This document shows positions 17,261-25,758 of a stretch of 64,000 nt of DNA, piece by piece. This DNA is from Chitinophagaceae bacterium UBA1946 (GTDB lineage Bacteria; Bacteroidota; Bacteroidia; Chitinophagales; Chitinophagaceae). The translations under genes and the position numbers were made by a program. The number at the start of each line of letters is the position of its first letter. The first letter of the stretch is position 1. The DNA lies in assembly GCA_002336815.1 (NCBI GenBank), contig DDEU01000009.1, forward strand, positions 1 to 64,000, given 5' to 3'. Below the pieces are notes generated by a model. The model ran no database searches and was not told the DNA's origin. It was given only the letters and a program-made list of their open reading frames with translations.

Positions 17261-19339
17261 CTATTTTAACTGCGCTGCAGTTCTTGACTGGGGTGCCTTG
17301 AAAAAATCTCTGGGATACCGGAGGAGGTAACGCCATAAGATACCCAGGAATTCAGGATAATCTTTTAAGCGTATCCCACGGCTTTTAACAGCCACATAAA
17401 ACGCCAGGCCAAAGCTCACGGCGAAGTTCAAAAAACCGATACCAAATACGCCAAAGAGGGTGTACCATAATTCCCCGGCGCTGATATTATGTCCAAGTCC
17501 AAAAAAGCCAATGGCCGCATTGGCAGCGGAGATGGTGATGTGCCGGATGTCGAAAGGAATGCCAAAGGTTTTCCCGAAAAATCCGGCCATACCAAGGAAG
17601 AAACCCAATGCAATATTACCAATGAGCGCCCCCATATTGTTTTCGATGTAATGAATGATCTTATAGCGCCTTTTTTCACCAAAGCCATACCTGAATGCAG
17701 TGGAGTGACGAAGCCGCTCTCCTATTTTACTGTACACCAGGTAATTTTCGACATAACCGGCGATCAATCCGCTGGCAAACAAAAAGAAGCCTGTGAAGCA
17801 GGCATACAACCAGGCAAGACTATGAAATGGCTGCTGGTCGCTCAACAATTTTTGAGCAGCCGCACCTTCGGCGATCTTAACCCCGGTGGATGCAAAGAAA
17901 AGCCAGGCCAGTAAATAGGTTAGCGGAAACACCACCAGCAGGTTACCGGCAAAAGAAGCCAGTTGCGTACGGCTTACTTTACCAATGGTGATGGCAAGAT
18001 TGCGCAGGTCGGGCCGGTCACCGATCTTTTGTGCATCAAAGGAACTGGCCACGTTGTTGGCAGTGTAGGCCGGCTGTTTGGTAGCAAGTGTAGAGCCTGT
18101 ATCCTGTATTAATATAAAGCCCAGGGAATAATTGGCACTGTATAAAAAGCCCAGCCAGAAAGGCGTAACCGGAATTTTGCCCAGCAGGTTTTTGATAATG
18201 CCGATAAAGGAAATAATAACACCTCCACCTGCAGCGCTGCGGAACATGCGCCAGAATTCTTTTCGTGTTGTTGTGATGAACTTTTCACCGGTGCGTCCTC
18301 CGTGTTCTGCGATCTGGTAGGCCAGGTAACCGGTATTCTCACTCAAAAATTCTTTGAGTGAATGCTTCCGGTTCTCATTGTGTACCACTGTGCGGAAATA
18401 CATTACAAACCGTTCTGTATTGAACAGACTGTCCATGTCCAGCACATCCACAATAATGAACATCCGGTTGATCTGCTGCTGGAGCCTGGTAAGGATATAA
18501 GTTTGCGCCAGGCTGGTGCCGTAGGCAATGCGTTGCTCCCTGATCCATTGTATACTCTGGTTGCAGTTGTGCAGGGTTTCGGTGATGTTGGCCAGCAATA
18601 TTCTCTGCTTCTCTGTATTGGCAGCCGACTGGCCCAAAAAAATATATTCGTTGATCAGCCGGTTCTGTTCTAAAAAGGGGTAAACAGCATCTTCAAATTT
18701 ATCGTACCGGTGGGTGATCTCTTTCTCAAGCCCCAGTGTAGTGGTGCGGTAACTGAGTATCTGCAGTGACTGCTGTAGCTGGCGGATCAGTGCCGGTTCC
18801 GTAAGATTGATCTGTATGCCGAGTACTTCAAAGAATTGTTTCCACAGTTCGTCGCTGATACCTTCCACCCAGATATAATCAGAACGGCGGGAGAATATTT
18901 TATTGATGACATAGAGAAAATTATCGGGCGCCTGCAGCTCAGGCAGCAGTTTGTGTTTTAACTTGGTGATGAGTTCCTGCACAAAGCCACGACTGCTAAC
19001 AATGCCACTTTCGGAAAGGGCCTGTACAATATTTGTTTTTAAAAATTGAGACAGCAGGGCCTTCCGCAGGGAAAACAGCGAAGTGCGGTCCTGGCTCACC
19101 TGGAATAAGAGTGCCTGGAATTTTAATTCTGCCTGTGCAATATCCTCCGGTTCATCCGGCCGGATCTTATTGATCAATTCGGCAAGAAATTCAAGGCTGC
19201 GGTTGGGTGAATGAAGCGGCAAAACAATTGCCTGCTGCTTTGCAGGTTCGGTATTTCCAGCCTTTTTCTTACGTAAAAGATGCAGCATGAACAAAAAAGC
19301 AGTTGATTGTTGAGCAACAGACAACTGTACAGACAACAT
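17261..19339 (-). CDS. PF10136 'site-specific recombinase' (Gcr-like) polytopic membrane protein
   Basis: A 692-residue protein matching the family historically named gonococcal site-specific recombinase. The N-terminal 330 residues are helical and soluble. The C-terminal half has about six or seven membrane helices ('GVIISFIGIIKNLLG', 'LASFAGNLLVVFPLTYLLAWLFF', 'LYACFTGFFLFASGLIAGY', 'MGALIGNIALGFFLGMAGFFG', 'FGIGFLNFAVSFGLAFYVAV'). I see neither the Ser/Asp catalytic set of serine recombinases nor the Arg-His-Arg-Tyr set of tyrosine recombinases. It is therefore most likely a membrane protein of unknown function with a misleading name. An alternative start is ATG 19288 (MLHLLRKKKAG). Confidence 0.85.
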   Translation of the reverse strand: MLSVQLSVAQQSTAFLFMLHLLRKKKAGNTEPAKQQAIVLPLHSPNRSLEFLAELINKIRPDEPEDIAQAELKFQALLFQVSQDRTSLFSLRKALLSQFLKTNIVQALSESGIVSSRGFVQELITKLKHKLLPELQAPDNFLYVINKIFSRRSDYIWVEGISDELWKQFFEVLGIQINLTEPALIRQLQQSLQILSYRTTTLGLEKEITHRYDKFEDAVYPFLEQNRLINEYIFLGQSAANTEKQRILLANITETLHNCNQSIQWIREQRIAYGTSLAQTYILTRLQQQINRMFIIVDVLDMDSLFNTERFVMYFRTVVHNENRKHSLKEFLSENTGYLAYQIAEHGGRTGEKFITTTRKEFWRMFRSAAGGGVIISFIGIIKNLLGKIPVTPFWLGFLYSANYSLGFILIQDTGSTLATKQPAYTANNVASSFDAQKIGDRPDLRNLAITIGKVSRTQLASFAGNLLVVFPLTYLLAWLFFASTGVKIAEGAAAQKLLSDQQPFHSLAWLYACFTGFFLFASGLIAGYVENYLVYSKIGERLRHSTAFRYGFGEKRRYKIIHYIENNMGALIGNIALGFFLGMAGFFGKTFGIPFDIRHITISAANAAIGFFGLGHNISAGELWYTLFGVFGIGFLNFAVSFGLAFYVAVKSRGIRLKDYPEFLGILWRYLLRYPRDFFKAPQSRTAAQLK

Positions 19340-19461
19340 TGATGCCCGAAATGTTGCATATCACAATTTCTTAATAAATAATGAAAAAAAATCCTGCCAA
19401 GCAAACCATCCCCGCCTTGCTTCCGTTTGTTAAAAAAATAATTCCCGTTCTTTCAACCAAA

Positions 19462-19494
19462 TTGCACTTGTAAGGGTTGTTAATATTATTTTTG
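19462..19494 (+). promoter_or_regulatory. Candidate promoter of clpS-aat
   Basis: TATTTTTG at 19487-19494 matches the Bacteroidota -7 consensus TAnnTTTG exactly, with a TTG at 19462-19464 as a possible -33 element (22-base spacer). The clpS ATG at 19510 would lie only about ten bases after the expected start of transcription. Confidence 0.6.
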
Positions 19495-19509
19495 CCTTAT
19501 CACAGCATT

Positions 19510-19803
19510 ATGACCACATCACCAAACATAAAAGTTAATCCCGAAACAGATACGATGGCGCTGGCAGACGACTACTGCAGGCTGGTTGTATGGAACGATG
19601 ACGTAAATACCTTTGAATGGGTGATACAGGCATTGATGGAGGTCTGTGGTCACAGCAACGAGCAGGCCGAACAATGCGCCATTATCATCGACAGCAAGGG
19701 CAAATATGCTGTAAAGGAAGGCGACTACGACAGCCTTAAACCCATGTGCGATGCCATCACAGAAAGAGGCATTGGCGCCACCATTGAAGTGACTGCCCTT
19801 TAA
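19510..19803 (+). CDS. clpS: ATP-dependent Clp protease adaptor ClpS
   Basis: A 97-residue ClpS adaptor, which captures N-degron substrates (N-terminal Leu, Phe, Tyr, Trp) and hands them to the ClpA/ClpC unfoldase. After a flexible N-terminus, the core begins 'RLVVWNDDVNTFEWVIQAL', containing the conserved Asn-Asp-Asp substrate-pocket motif, and continues 'AEQCAIIIDSKGKYAVKEG'. The start at 19510 (MTTSPNIKV) gives the usual length; upstream in-frame residues are hydrophobic and not family-like. The gene is followed 84 bases downstream by aat, whose product makes N-degrons, so the two form a functional unit. Confidence 0.95.
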   Translation: MTTSPNIKVNPETDTMALADDYCRLVVWNDDVNTFEWVIQALMEVCGHSNEQAEQCAIIIDSKGKYAVKEGDYDSLKPMCDAITERGIGATIEVTAL

Positions 19804-19887
19804 TGTTCCGCTTCACGGGTGATTGTATTTTCAACAACCGGTTTACTTATTTTACTTTTGAACAGCAGCGCTGTTTTCCAACGCACC

Positions 19888-20529
19888 ATGTACATACTCT
19901 CCGAAAAACTGTTCTTCCCACCAGTACAAAATGCCGATGAGGATGGCATTGTGGCCATTGGCGGAGATTTAAATACAGACAGGCTGCTGCTTGCCTATCG
20001 AAGTGGAATTTTCCCCTGGTACAATGAAGGAGAGCCCATTATTTGGTGGAGTCCTGATCCAAGGTTTGTATTGTTTCCCGAACAGTTGAAAGTGAGCAAA
20101 AGCATGCAATCCGTTTTACGGAACGGCAAATTTCGTTTCACCATCAACCGTGCATTTACACAGGTGATACAACAATGTAAAACGGTGGCCCGGGAGGGAC
20201 AGGACGGCACCTGGATCACCCCGGCCGTACAAACAGCCTATACGAAACTGCACACACTTGGCCATGCACACAGTGCAGAAGCGTGGATGGATGGAGAACT
20301 GGTAGGCGGCCTGTACGGCATCCGGATCGGCCATGTATTCTTTGGTGAAAGCATGTTCAGCAAAACAAGCAATGCCAGCAAATTCGCTTTCATCAATTAT
20401 GTAACGCAATTGCAACGGGAAGGCGTTGTGCTGATAGATTGCCAGGTTTATACAGAGCATCTGGAAAGCCTGGGAGCAGAGATGATCGACCGGGAAGATT
20501 TTATTGAACTACTCAACAATAATTGCTGA
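19888..20529 (+). CDS. aat: Leucyl/phenylalanyl-tRNA--protein transferase
   Basis: Transfers Leu or Phe from charged tRNA to proteins with N-terminal Lys or Arg, creating primary N-degrons read by ClpS. With the start at 19888 (MYILSEKLFFPPVQNA) the protein has 213 residues, normal for the family. Typical motifs are 'GIVAIGGDLNTDRLLLAYR', 'GIFPWYNEGEPIIWWSPDPR', 'GTWITPAVQTAYTKLH', 'HSAEAWMDGELVGGLYG' and 'FFGESMFSK'. It directly follows clpS on the same strand and probably shares its promoter. Confidence 0.96.
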   Translation: MYILSEKLFFPPVQNADEDGIVAIGGDLNTDRLLLAYRSGIFPWYNEGEPIIWWSPDPRFVLFPEQLKVSKSMQSVLRNGKFRFTINRAFTQVIQQCKTVAREGQDGTWITPAVQTAYTKLHTLGHAHSAEAWMDGELVGGLYGIRIGHVFFGESMFSKTSNASKFAFINYVTQLQREGVVLIDCQVYTEHLESLGAEMIDREDFIELLNNNC

Positions 20530-20542
20530 AAGTTTTTATACA

Positions 20543-20573
20543 GGGAAGTCAAGTTTTAAAAACCTGACTTCCT
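20543..20573. terminator. Bidirectional hairpin between aat and tex
   Basis: GGAAGTCA / TGACTTCC form an 8-bp stem, and the 13-base loop contains a further gtttt/aaaac complement. It lies between the convergent stops at 20529 and 20580. The flanking T-runs are weak, so efficiency is uncertain. Confidence 0.5.
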
Positions 20574-20579
20574 TCTCAC

Positions 20580-22820
20580 CTATTTTCCAAATTTATTTTT
20601 TAGCGCTGCCAGTGCATCATGCATGGTTGGTTCCGGCTTCGGCTTATTTGCTTTTGTATGCAACTGCCCACCCTGTTTATGCTGTGGCTGATTTTTTGAA
20701 GGCGGCAATTCTGTTTGTTTGATGGACAAAGCGATTCTTTTACGGGCCGCATCTACATCCGTTACTTTTACTTTCACCTGCTGGTTCAACTTCAACGCTT
20801 CGCCGGGATCAGTGATGTATTTATGAGAAATCTCACTCACATGCACCAGGCCATCCTGTTTTACACCGATATCAACAAAAGCGCCAAACCTCGTGATATT
20901 GGTAACCACTCCCGGCACTTCCATCCCGACCTTTACATCATCGATACTGTAAATGGCAGCAAACTCAAAAGCCTGTGCCTCACTTCTCGGATCAAGACCC
21001 GGCTTTTTTAATTCGTTCAAGATATCTTTGATCGTTAACTCCCCGATCGTTTCAGTAATATACTTTTGGGGATCCACCGTTTTCAACAATGTTTCGTTGC
21101 CGATGATCGTTTTTACATCCGCACCGAGGTCTTTCACAATATGCCCGATCACGCCATAGGCTTCAGGATGCACAGCACTATCGTCCAGCACATCTTCACC
21201 TCCTTTGATACGCAGAAACCCGGCACATTGCTCATAAGCCTTGTTGCCCAATCTTGGCACATTCAGCAATTGTTTGCGGTTGGTAAACTTACCTATTTCA
21301 TTCCTGTACTTAATGATATTGTCTGCAATGCTGGCACCGATGCCGCTTACATAACTCAGCAAATGTTTACTCGCCGTGTTCAGGTTCACCCCAACATTGT
21401 TTACACAACTTACTACCGTTGCATCCAGTCTTTCTTTTAACCGAAACTGGTTCACATCATGCTGGTACTGTCCTACGCCAATACTTTTAGGATCCAGCTT
21501 TACCAGTTCTGCCAATGGATCCATCAATCTTCTGCCGATACTAACGGCGCCCCGTACAGTAATATCTTCATTGGGAAATTCTTCTCTTGCAATTTCAGAA
21601 GCGGAATAGATAGAAGCGCCATCTTCATTCACTAAAAAAACAGGCAGACCAAGATTGAGTTTTTTAATGAACTGTTCCGTTTCCCTCCCTGCGGTGCCAT
21701 CGCCGATAGCAAATACCTCGATGCCGTATTGTTCCACCAGGTTTTTGATCTTCATTTCTTCCGCATACATACGGTTGGCCTCATGCGGAAAAATGAGATC
21801 TGTTTTTTGCAGGGCTCCTTTTTCATCCAGGCAAACTACTTTGCAGCCGGTTCTGTAACCAGGGTCAATGGCCAATATTCGTTTGCTGCCCAATGGTGAA
21901 CTCAGCAATAATTGACGCAGATTTTCGGCAAACACATTGATGGCTTCTTCATCAGCCTTTGCTTTTAATGCAGTGCGAAATTCTGTTTCAAGACTTGGCT
22001 GCAGCAAACGACGGTAAGCATCTTTAATGGCTTTGCGGAGTTGGTCGCTTGTACTGCTCATGCCTTTGATGTACAATTCATCGATCATTTCCTGTGCTTT
22101 TTCTTCTTCAGGTGCAATGGCAATGCGCAGATGGCCTTCTAAAAAACCACGCAGTACAGCCAGTATCCTGTGCGATGGTGCTTTGCTGATGGGTTCACTA
22201 AAATCAAAATAATCCTTGTACTTCACGCCTTCTGCCTCTTTATCACTTACCACTTTACTTTGCAGCGTTGCTTCTGTTTCAAACAAACGGCGAAGCTTTG
22301 CCCTTACGGTGGCATCTTCATTTACCATCTCCGCTATGATATCCCTGGCACCCTGCAATGCAGCATCCGCATCGGCCACTGTATCATTGATGAATGCCGA
22401 AGCTTCACTCACCAGGTCAACATCTTTTTGTTCCAGCAAGATATTGGCCAATGGCTCCAGTCCGTTTTCCCTTGCAATGAGTGCCTTTGTTTTTCTTTTG
22501 GGTTTATAGGGCAGGTAAATATCTTCCAGCGCAGCAATGGTAGTTGCCCTGTTGAGCTTTTCCTGCAACGCTTCCGTCATTTTACCCTGCTCGGTAATTG
22601 TTTTTTCTATAAACTCTTTCCGCTCGGTAAACTCTTTTAAAAATCTGGATTCATCCTGTATGTGCTGTATCTGCACTTCATCCAATGCGCCTGTTTTATC
22701 TTTCCGGTAACGGGCAATAAATGGAATAGTAGCACCTTCTGCCAGCAGGTTCAGCACAGCTTCTACCTGCTGTTGTTTTAAATTGAGTTTGGCAGAAATG
22801 GGTTGTATGAATGATTGCAT
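20580..22820 (-). CDS. tex: Tex-family RNA-binding transcription accessory protein
   Basis: A 746-residue cytoplasmic protein with the standard Tex layout. The helical Tex N-terminal domain ('LLAEGATIPFIARYRKDKTG') occupies about residues 1-310. A YqgF/RNase H-like domain ('RILAIDPGYRTGCKVVCLD') follows, then helix-hairpin-helix repeats ('LLSYVSGIGASIADNIIKY') and an S1 RNA-binding domain ('VTNITRFGAFVDIGVKQDGL') at about 630-705. The C-terminus is a basic tail. Tex proteins bind nucleic acid and affect transcription and ribosome function; the exact role is poorly known. The gene is convergent with aat and stands alone. Confidence 0.95.
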   Translation of the reverse strand: MQSFIQPISAKLNLKQQQVEAVLNLLAEGATIPFIARYRKDKTGALDEVQIQHIQDESRFLKEFTERKEFIEKTITEQGKMTEALQEKLNRATTIAALEDIYLPYKPKRKTKALIARENGLEPLANILLEQKDVDLVSEASAFINDTVADADAALQGARDIIAEMVNEDATVRAKLRRLFETEATLQSKVVSDKEAEGVKYKDYFDFSEPISKAPSHRILAVLRGFLEGHLRIAIAPEEEKAQEMIDELYIKGMSSTSDQLRKAIKDAYRRLLQPSLETEFRTALKAKADEEAINVFAENLRQLLLSSPLGSKRILAIDPGYRTGCKVVCLDEKGALQKTDLIFPHEANRMYAEEMKIKNLVEQYGIEVFAIGDGTAGRETEQFIKKLNLGLPVFLVNEDGASIYSASEIAREEFPNEDITVRGAVSIGRRLMDPLAELVKLDPKSIGVGQYQHDVNQFRLKERLDATVVSCVNNVGVNLNTASKHLLSYVSGIGASIADNIIKYRNEIGKFTNRKQLLNVPRLGNKAYEQCAGFLRIKGGEDVLDDSAVHPEAYGVIGHIVKDLGADVKTIIGNETLLKTVDPQKYITETIGELTIKDILNELKKPGLDPRSEAQAFEFAAIYSIDDVKVGMEVPGVVTNITRFGAFVDIGVKQDGLVHVSEISHKYITDPGEALKLNQQVKVKVTDVDAARKRIALSIKQTELPPSKNQPQHKQGGQLHTKANKPKPEPTMHDALAALKNKFGK

Positions 22821-23043
22821 GTTATTAATTTTTAGGGCTGCGAAAATAGCGGTGTGAACCGAAATAAAAAATTAAGATTAAGCACATTCCGGCCGGTCTT
22901 TGAATAACAGGTTGCGCCTCATTGATCTGCCACAAGAAAATAGCAGGCGGGCAGAGACCCCTGGTTCCTTGCAGGACGCTTTTTGTAAAAAAAATGGATA
23001 TTATCTGATCAGTTTCACAGAGGTTAGCGGGTTAAGGGCAGCA

Positions 23044-24414
23044 TTACCTGTAAACAGGAGCATTCTGCCCTGTAGCGAACATTATTTTTTTGGAAGGATG
23101 CTGTTCTACGAACGAATAAATGCTGTTCCGGATCGTATCATTATCTGCATAGGGCTGCAGAAAACTTTTTACTTCATCGATCGAATTGATCTGTTGCGAA
23201 GCAGGTAAATAACCCATCCCCCAAAAATTACCCCGTTCTACCAGCAGGCACAACTGCTCATCCGGTTTTTTGCCATCATCCAGTACGGCAAAAGTGGGCA
23301 ATTGCTCATCCAGTGCTTCCAGTGCTTTTTTAACCTTGCCGTTGTACAAATGCGGCGGATCGAGGAAGGAAATGTCTTTTTCTGTAAAAGCTGTTTTATC
23401 GATGAAACATAATTTTTCATGCAACTCAAATTCCTCCATCATCTTTTTAAGCATCACCAACCCTTCGTGCAGTAAATTGAAATTGTACAGCGATGGAAAA
23501 TTCTTTTTCTTTTTATCAATGGCCAGCCGCAGGTAACCACGATTGTCCTCAAACATATACAGCGCATACTTTTGCTGCGGCTGTTTCTGGCTCACATTGT
23601 ATTTTGGCCAGAGCTTCCTGATCTCACTGCTTTCCAGCACAATCGCTTCCAGCTCAGTGGCACAGGTGGTAAATTTCACTTTGCAGATCGTACGTAAAAA
23701 ATTCTGCCGCTTGCGGTCGGCATCATTGTGTGTAAAATGACTGCTCACCCGCTTACGTAAATTCACTGCCTTGCCCACATACACTACCTTATCTTTCGCA
23801 TCTAAAAAATAATATACGCCCGGGCAGTTGGGCAACTGCTGTATATCTTCTTTTGTCAATCGTGGTGGCAGCCATTGTTCAGCAGAAGTTTTCTTCAGCA
23901 TTTGCTGAATGTGCAGGTCGCCATTGTTGGCCAAACAATACTCCAGCAATTTTACAGTGGCTTTTGCATCGCCGCCGGCACGGTGCCTGTTTGTTATTGG
24001 TAATTGTAAAGAGCGGCACAAATTGCCCAGGCTATACGAAGGCAGCCCCGGGAAAACCTTCCTGCTCAGGCGCACCGTACATAATTTTTTTGCAGTGAGG
24101 TCAAACCCTGCTGCTTTTAAATGATGCTTTACAAAAGAGTAATCAAAATTTACATTGTGCGCAATAAACACTTTATCGTTCAGCAGTTCATACAAGATAT
24201 CGGCCACTTCAGTGAACTGCGGTGCGGCAGCCACCATTTCATCACTGATGCCGGTGAGGGATTGTATGTACCGGGGAATGGACTGGTTGGGATTGATGAG
24301 TGTTTCAAAATGCTGTATGATCTTTTCTCCATCATGTACATAAACCGCTATCTCGGTAATGCCGTGTGCCGAGGCATAGCCGCCGGTGGTTTCGATATCT
24401 ACAATTGCATACAT
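23044..24414 (-). CDS. DnaQ-like exonuclease fused to a GIY-YIG (UvrC-type) nuclease domain
   Basis: A 456-residue fusion. The N-terminal DEDDh exonuclease carries Asp6 and Glu8 in 'VDIETTGG', Asp91 in 'HNVNFDYSF', and His144/Asp149 in 'HRAGGDA'. The GIY-YIG module starts at about residue 195 ('GVYYFLDAKDKVVYVGKAVN') with the downstream Arg and the Glu of 'ELEAIVLESSEI', as in UvrC N-domains and the Cho nuclease. The last 150 residues are not assigned. Such fusions resemble the 'exonuclease/endonuclease' form of Cho-like proteins and probably act in DNA repair. An excellent promoter lies directly upstream, making the mRNA nearly leaderless. Confidence 0.93.
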   Translation of the reverse strand: MYAIVDIETTGGYASAHGITEIAVYVHDGEKIIQHFETLINPNQSIPRYIQSLTGISDEMVAAAPQFTEVADILYELLNDKVFIAHNVNFDYSFVKHHLKAAGFDLTAKKLCTVRLSRKVFPGLPSYSLGNLCRSLQLPITNRHRAGGDAKATVKLLEYCLANNGDLHIQQMLKKTSAEQWLPPRLTKEDIQQLPNCPGVYYFLDAKDKVVYVGKAVNLRKRVSSHFTHNDADRKRQNFLRTICKVKFTTCATELEAIVLESSEIRKLWPKYNVSQKQPQQKYALYMFEDNRGYLRLAIDKKKKNFPSLYNFNLLHEGLVMLKKMMEEFELHEKLCFIDKTAFTEKDISFLDPPHLYNGKVKKALEALDEQLPTFAVLDDGKKPDEQLCLLVERGNFWGMGYLPASQQINSIDEVKSFLQPYADNDTIRNSIYSFVEQHPSKKIMFATGQNAPVYR

Positions 24415-24421
24415 GAGAAAT

Positions 24422-24452
24422 CAAATATAGCAATACTAAATTGATTAGCAAA
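24422..24452 (-). promoter_or_regulatory. Promoter of the exonuclease/GIY-YIG gene
   Basis: On the minus strand TATATTTG (24422-24429) matches TAnnTTTG exactly, and TTTG (24449-24452) matches the -33 consensus at a 19-base spacing. The predicted transcription start falls within a few bases of the ATG at 24414, so the transcript would be nearly leaderless. Confidence 0.7.
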
Positions 24453-24474
24453 GCGAATCTTTCCGTATTGAGTA

Positions 24475-24500
24475 CCGGTCGGTACCGGAGGTCAGACCGG
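24475..24500. repeat. Dyad between two divergent promoters
   Basis: CCGGTC (24475-24480) and GACCGG (24495-24500) are inverted arms around a region containing the palindrome GGTACC. It lies between the promoter of the leftward nuclease gene and that of the rightward epimerase gene, so it could be an operator, though no regulator is known. Confidence 0.35.
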
Positions 24501-24569
24501 GAATATTTTGATCAAAGCGCCTAACCTTCGGTGCCAACCCTGTTCTTCCGAAGCCTCAACAGCAATCTT

Positions 24570-24577
24570 TATATTTG
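24570..24577 (+). promoter_or_regulatory. Candidate -7 box (TATATTTG) for the epimerase gene
   Basis: TATATTTG matches TAnnTTTG exactly, 21 bases upstream of the ATG at 24599. A -33 TTTG is not evident, so this is tentative. Confidence 0.45.
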
Positions 24578-24598
24578 TTGACAGCAAAAAAAATATTT

Positions 24599-25708
24599 AT
24601 GCAGCTTGTTATTACCTCCATCGAATTATACGCCTCTAAAATAAAACTGAAAGAACCATTCATAATTTCATTGGGACCATTAACCCATGCCGAAAATGTA
24701 ATTGTGATCATCAGGACCAATGAAGGCATCAGCGGCACCGGCGAATGCAGTCCATTTATGACCATCAATGGTGAAAGCATGAAAACGGGTATGGTGGTGG
24801 GGCAATACCTGGCAACCGTTTTAAAAGGAAAGAACGCACTGGATATAGAAGCCTGTCATTCTTCGATGCAGCGGGTGATCTACGCCAACAACAGTATTAA
24901 GAGCGCTTTTGATATGGCCCTGTACGATATTGCGGCACAACATGCAGGCGCACCATTGTATGCATTGCTGGGCGGCAGCAACAACAAAACATTGATCACC
25001 GATTATACCGTAAGTTTTGATACGGCAGAAAAGATGGCAGCAGATGCAGGCAAGATAAAAGCAAATGGTTTCCAGGTAGTGAAAGTAAAACTCGGTGGAA
25101 AAAAGGAAGATGATATTGAAAGGATCAGGCAGATAAGGAATGCGATCGGTAATGAGTTGCCCCTCCGCATTGATGCCAACCAGGGATGGAACACGGCTGA
25201 TGCCATTGAAATTTTAAAAGCATTGGCGCCTTACAACATACAGCATTGTGAAGAGCCGGTACCAAGATGGAATTTCATGGAACTCCCCATCATTCAAAAA
25301 CAAAGCCCCATTAAAATAATGGCAGATGAAAGTTGCTGTGATGAGCATGATGCACAACGATTGCTGGATATCGGCGCCTGCGATTATTTCAACCTCAAAC
25401 TGGGTAAATCGGCCGGTATTTTTATTGCCAAAAAGATCATTCAGATTGCAGAAGCCAACAACGTAAACATACAGATCGGTGGATTTTTAGAATCAAGACT
25501 GGCATTTACCGCAGCGGCACACCTGGCGTTGAGCAGCGATACAATTGTGCATTGCGATTTTGATACGCCCCTGATGTTTGAAGAAGATCCGGTGATTGGC
25601 GGAATAGGTTATACCAACAAAGGAGAAATTGCTGTGCCGGAATCAATTGGCCTGGGGGCCCGTTTTGATGAATCGTATTTAAACAGGCTTGATAAAATTG
25701 TTATGTAG
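24599..25708 (+). CDS. Dipeptide epimerase (enolase superfamily, MLE subgroup)
   Basis: A 369-residue enolase-superfamily enzyme beginning MQLVITSIELYASKI. The acid/base lysines are in 'VVKVKLGG' (K-x-K) and 'FNLKLGKSAGI'; the metal ligands are Asp of 'LRIDANQGW', Glu of 'CEEPV' and Asp of 'MADES'. The C-terminal 'HCDFDTPLMFEEDP' contains the Asp-x-Asp that binds the substrate amino group in dipeptide epimerases. The likely reaction is epimerisation of L-Ala-D/L-Glu or another dipeptide, which would serve recycling of cell wall peptides; substrate specificity is not provable from sequence. The gene is apparently monocistronic. Confidence 0.88.
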   Translation: MQLVITSIELYASKIKLKEPFIISLGPLTHAENVIVIIRTNEGISGTGECSPFMTINGESMKTGMVVGQYLATVLKGKNALDIEACHSSMQRVIYANNSIKSAFDMALYDIAAQHAGAPLYALLGGSNNKTLITDYTVSFDTAEKMAADAGKIKANGFQVVKVKLGGKKEDDIERIRQIRNAIGNELPLRIDANQGWNTADAIEILKALAPYNIQHCEEPVPRWNFMELPIIQKQSPIKIMADESCCDEHDAQRLLDIGACDYFNLKLGKSAGIFIAKKIIQIAEANNVNIQIGGFLESRLAFTAAAHLALSSDTIVHCDFDTPLMFEEDPVIGGIGYTNKGEIAVPESIGLGARFDESYLNRLDKIVM

Positions 25709-25758
25709 TATTTTACAAAACAGGTTGTTCATACCTCAAGGCAGTTGGGGGCTGGTCT

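Noticed and set aside
17261..19339. A mobile-element recombinase marking a genomic island
   Set aside because: No recombinase catalytic residues, several membrane helices, and no attachment sites or cargo around it.
22900..23208. Plus-strand 102-codon frame
   Set aside because: It mostly overlaps the well-supported exonuclease/GIY-YIG gene on the opposite strand.
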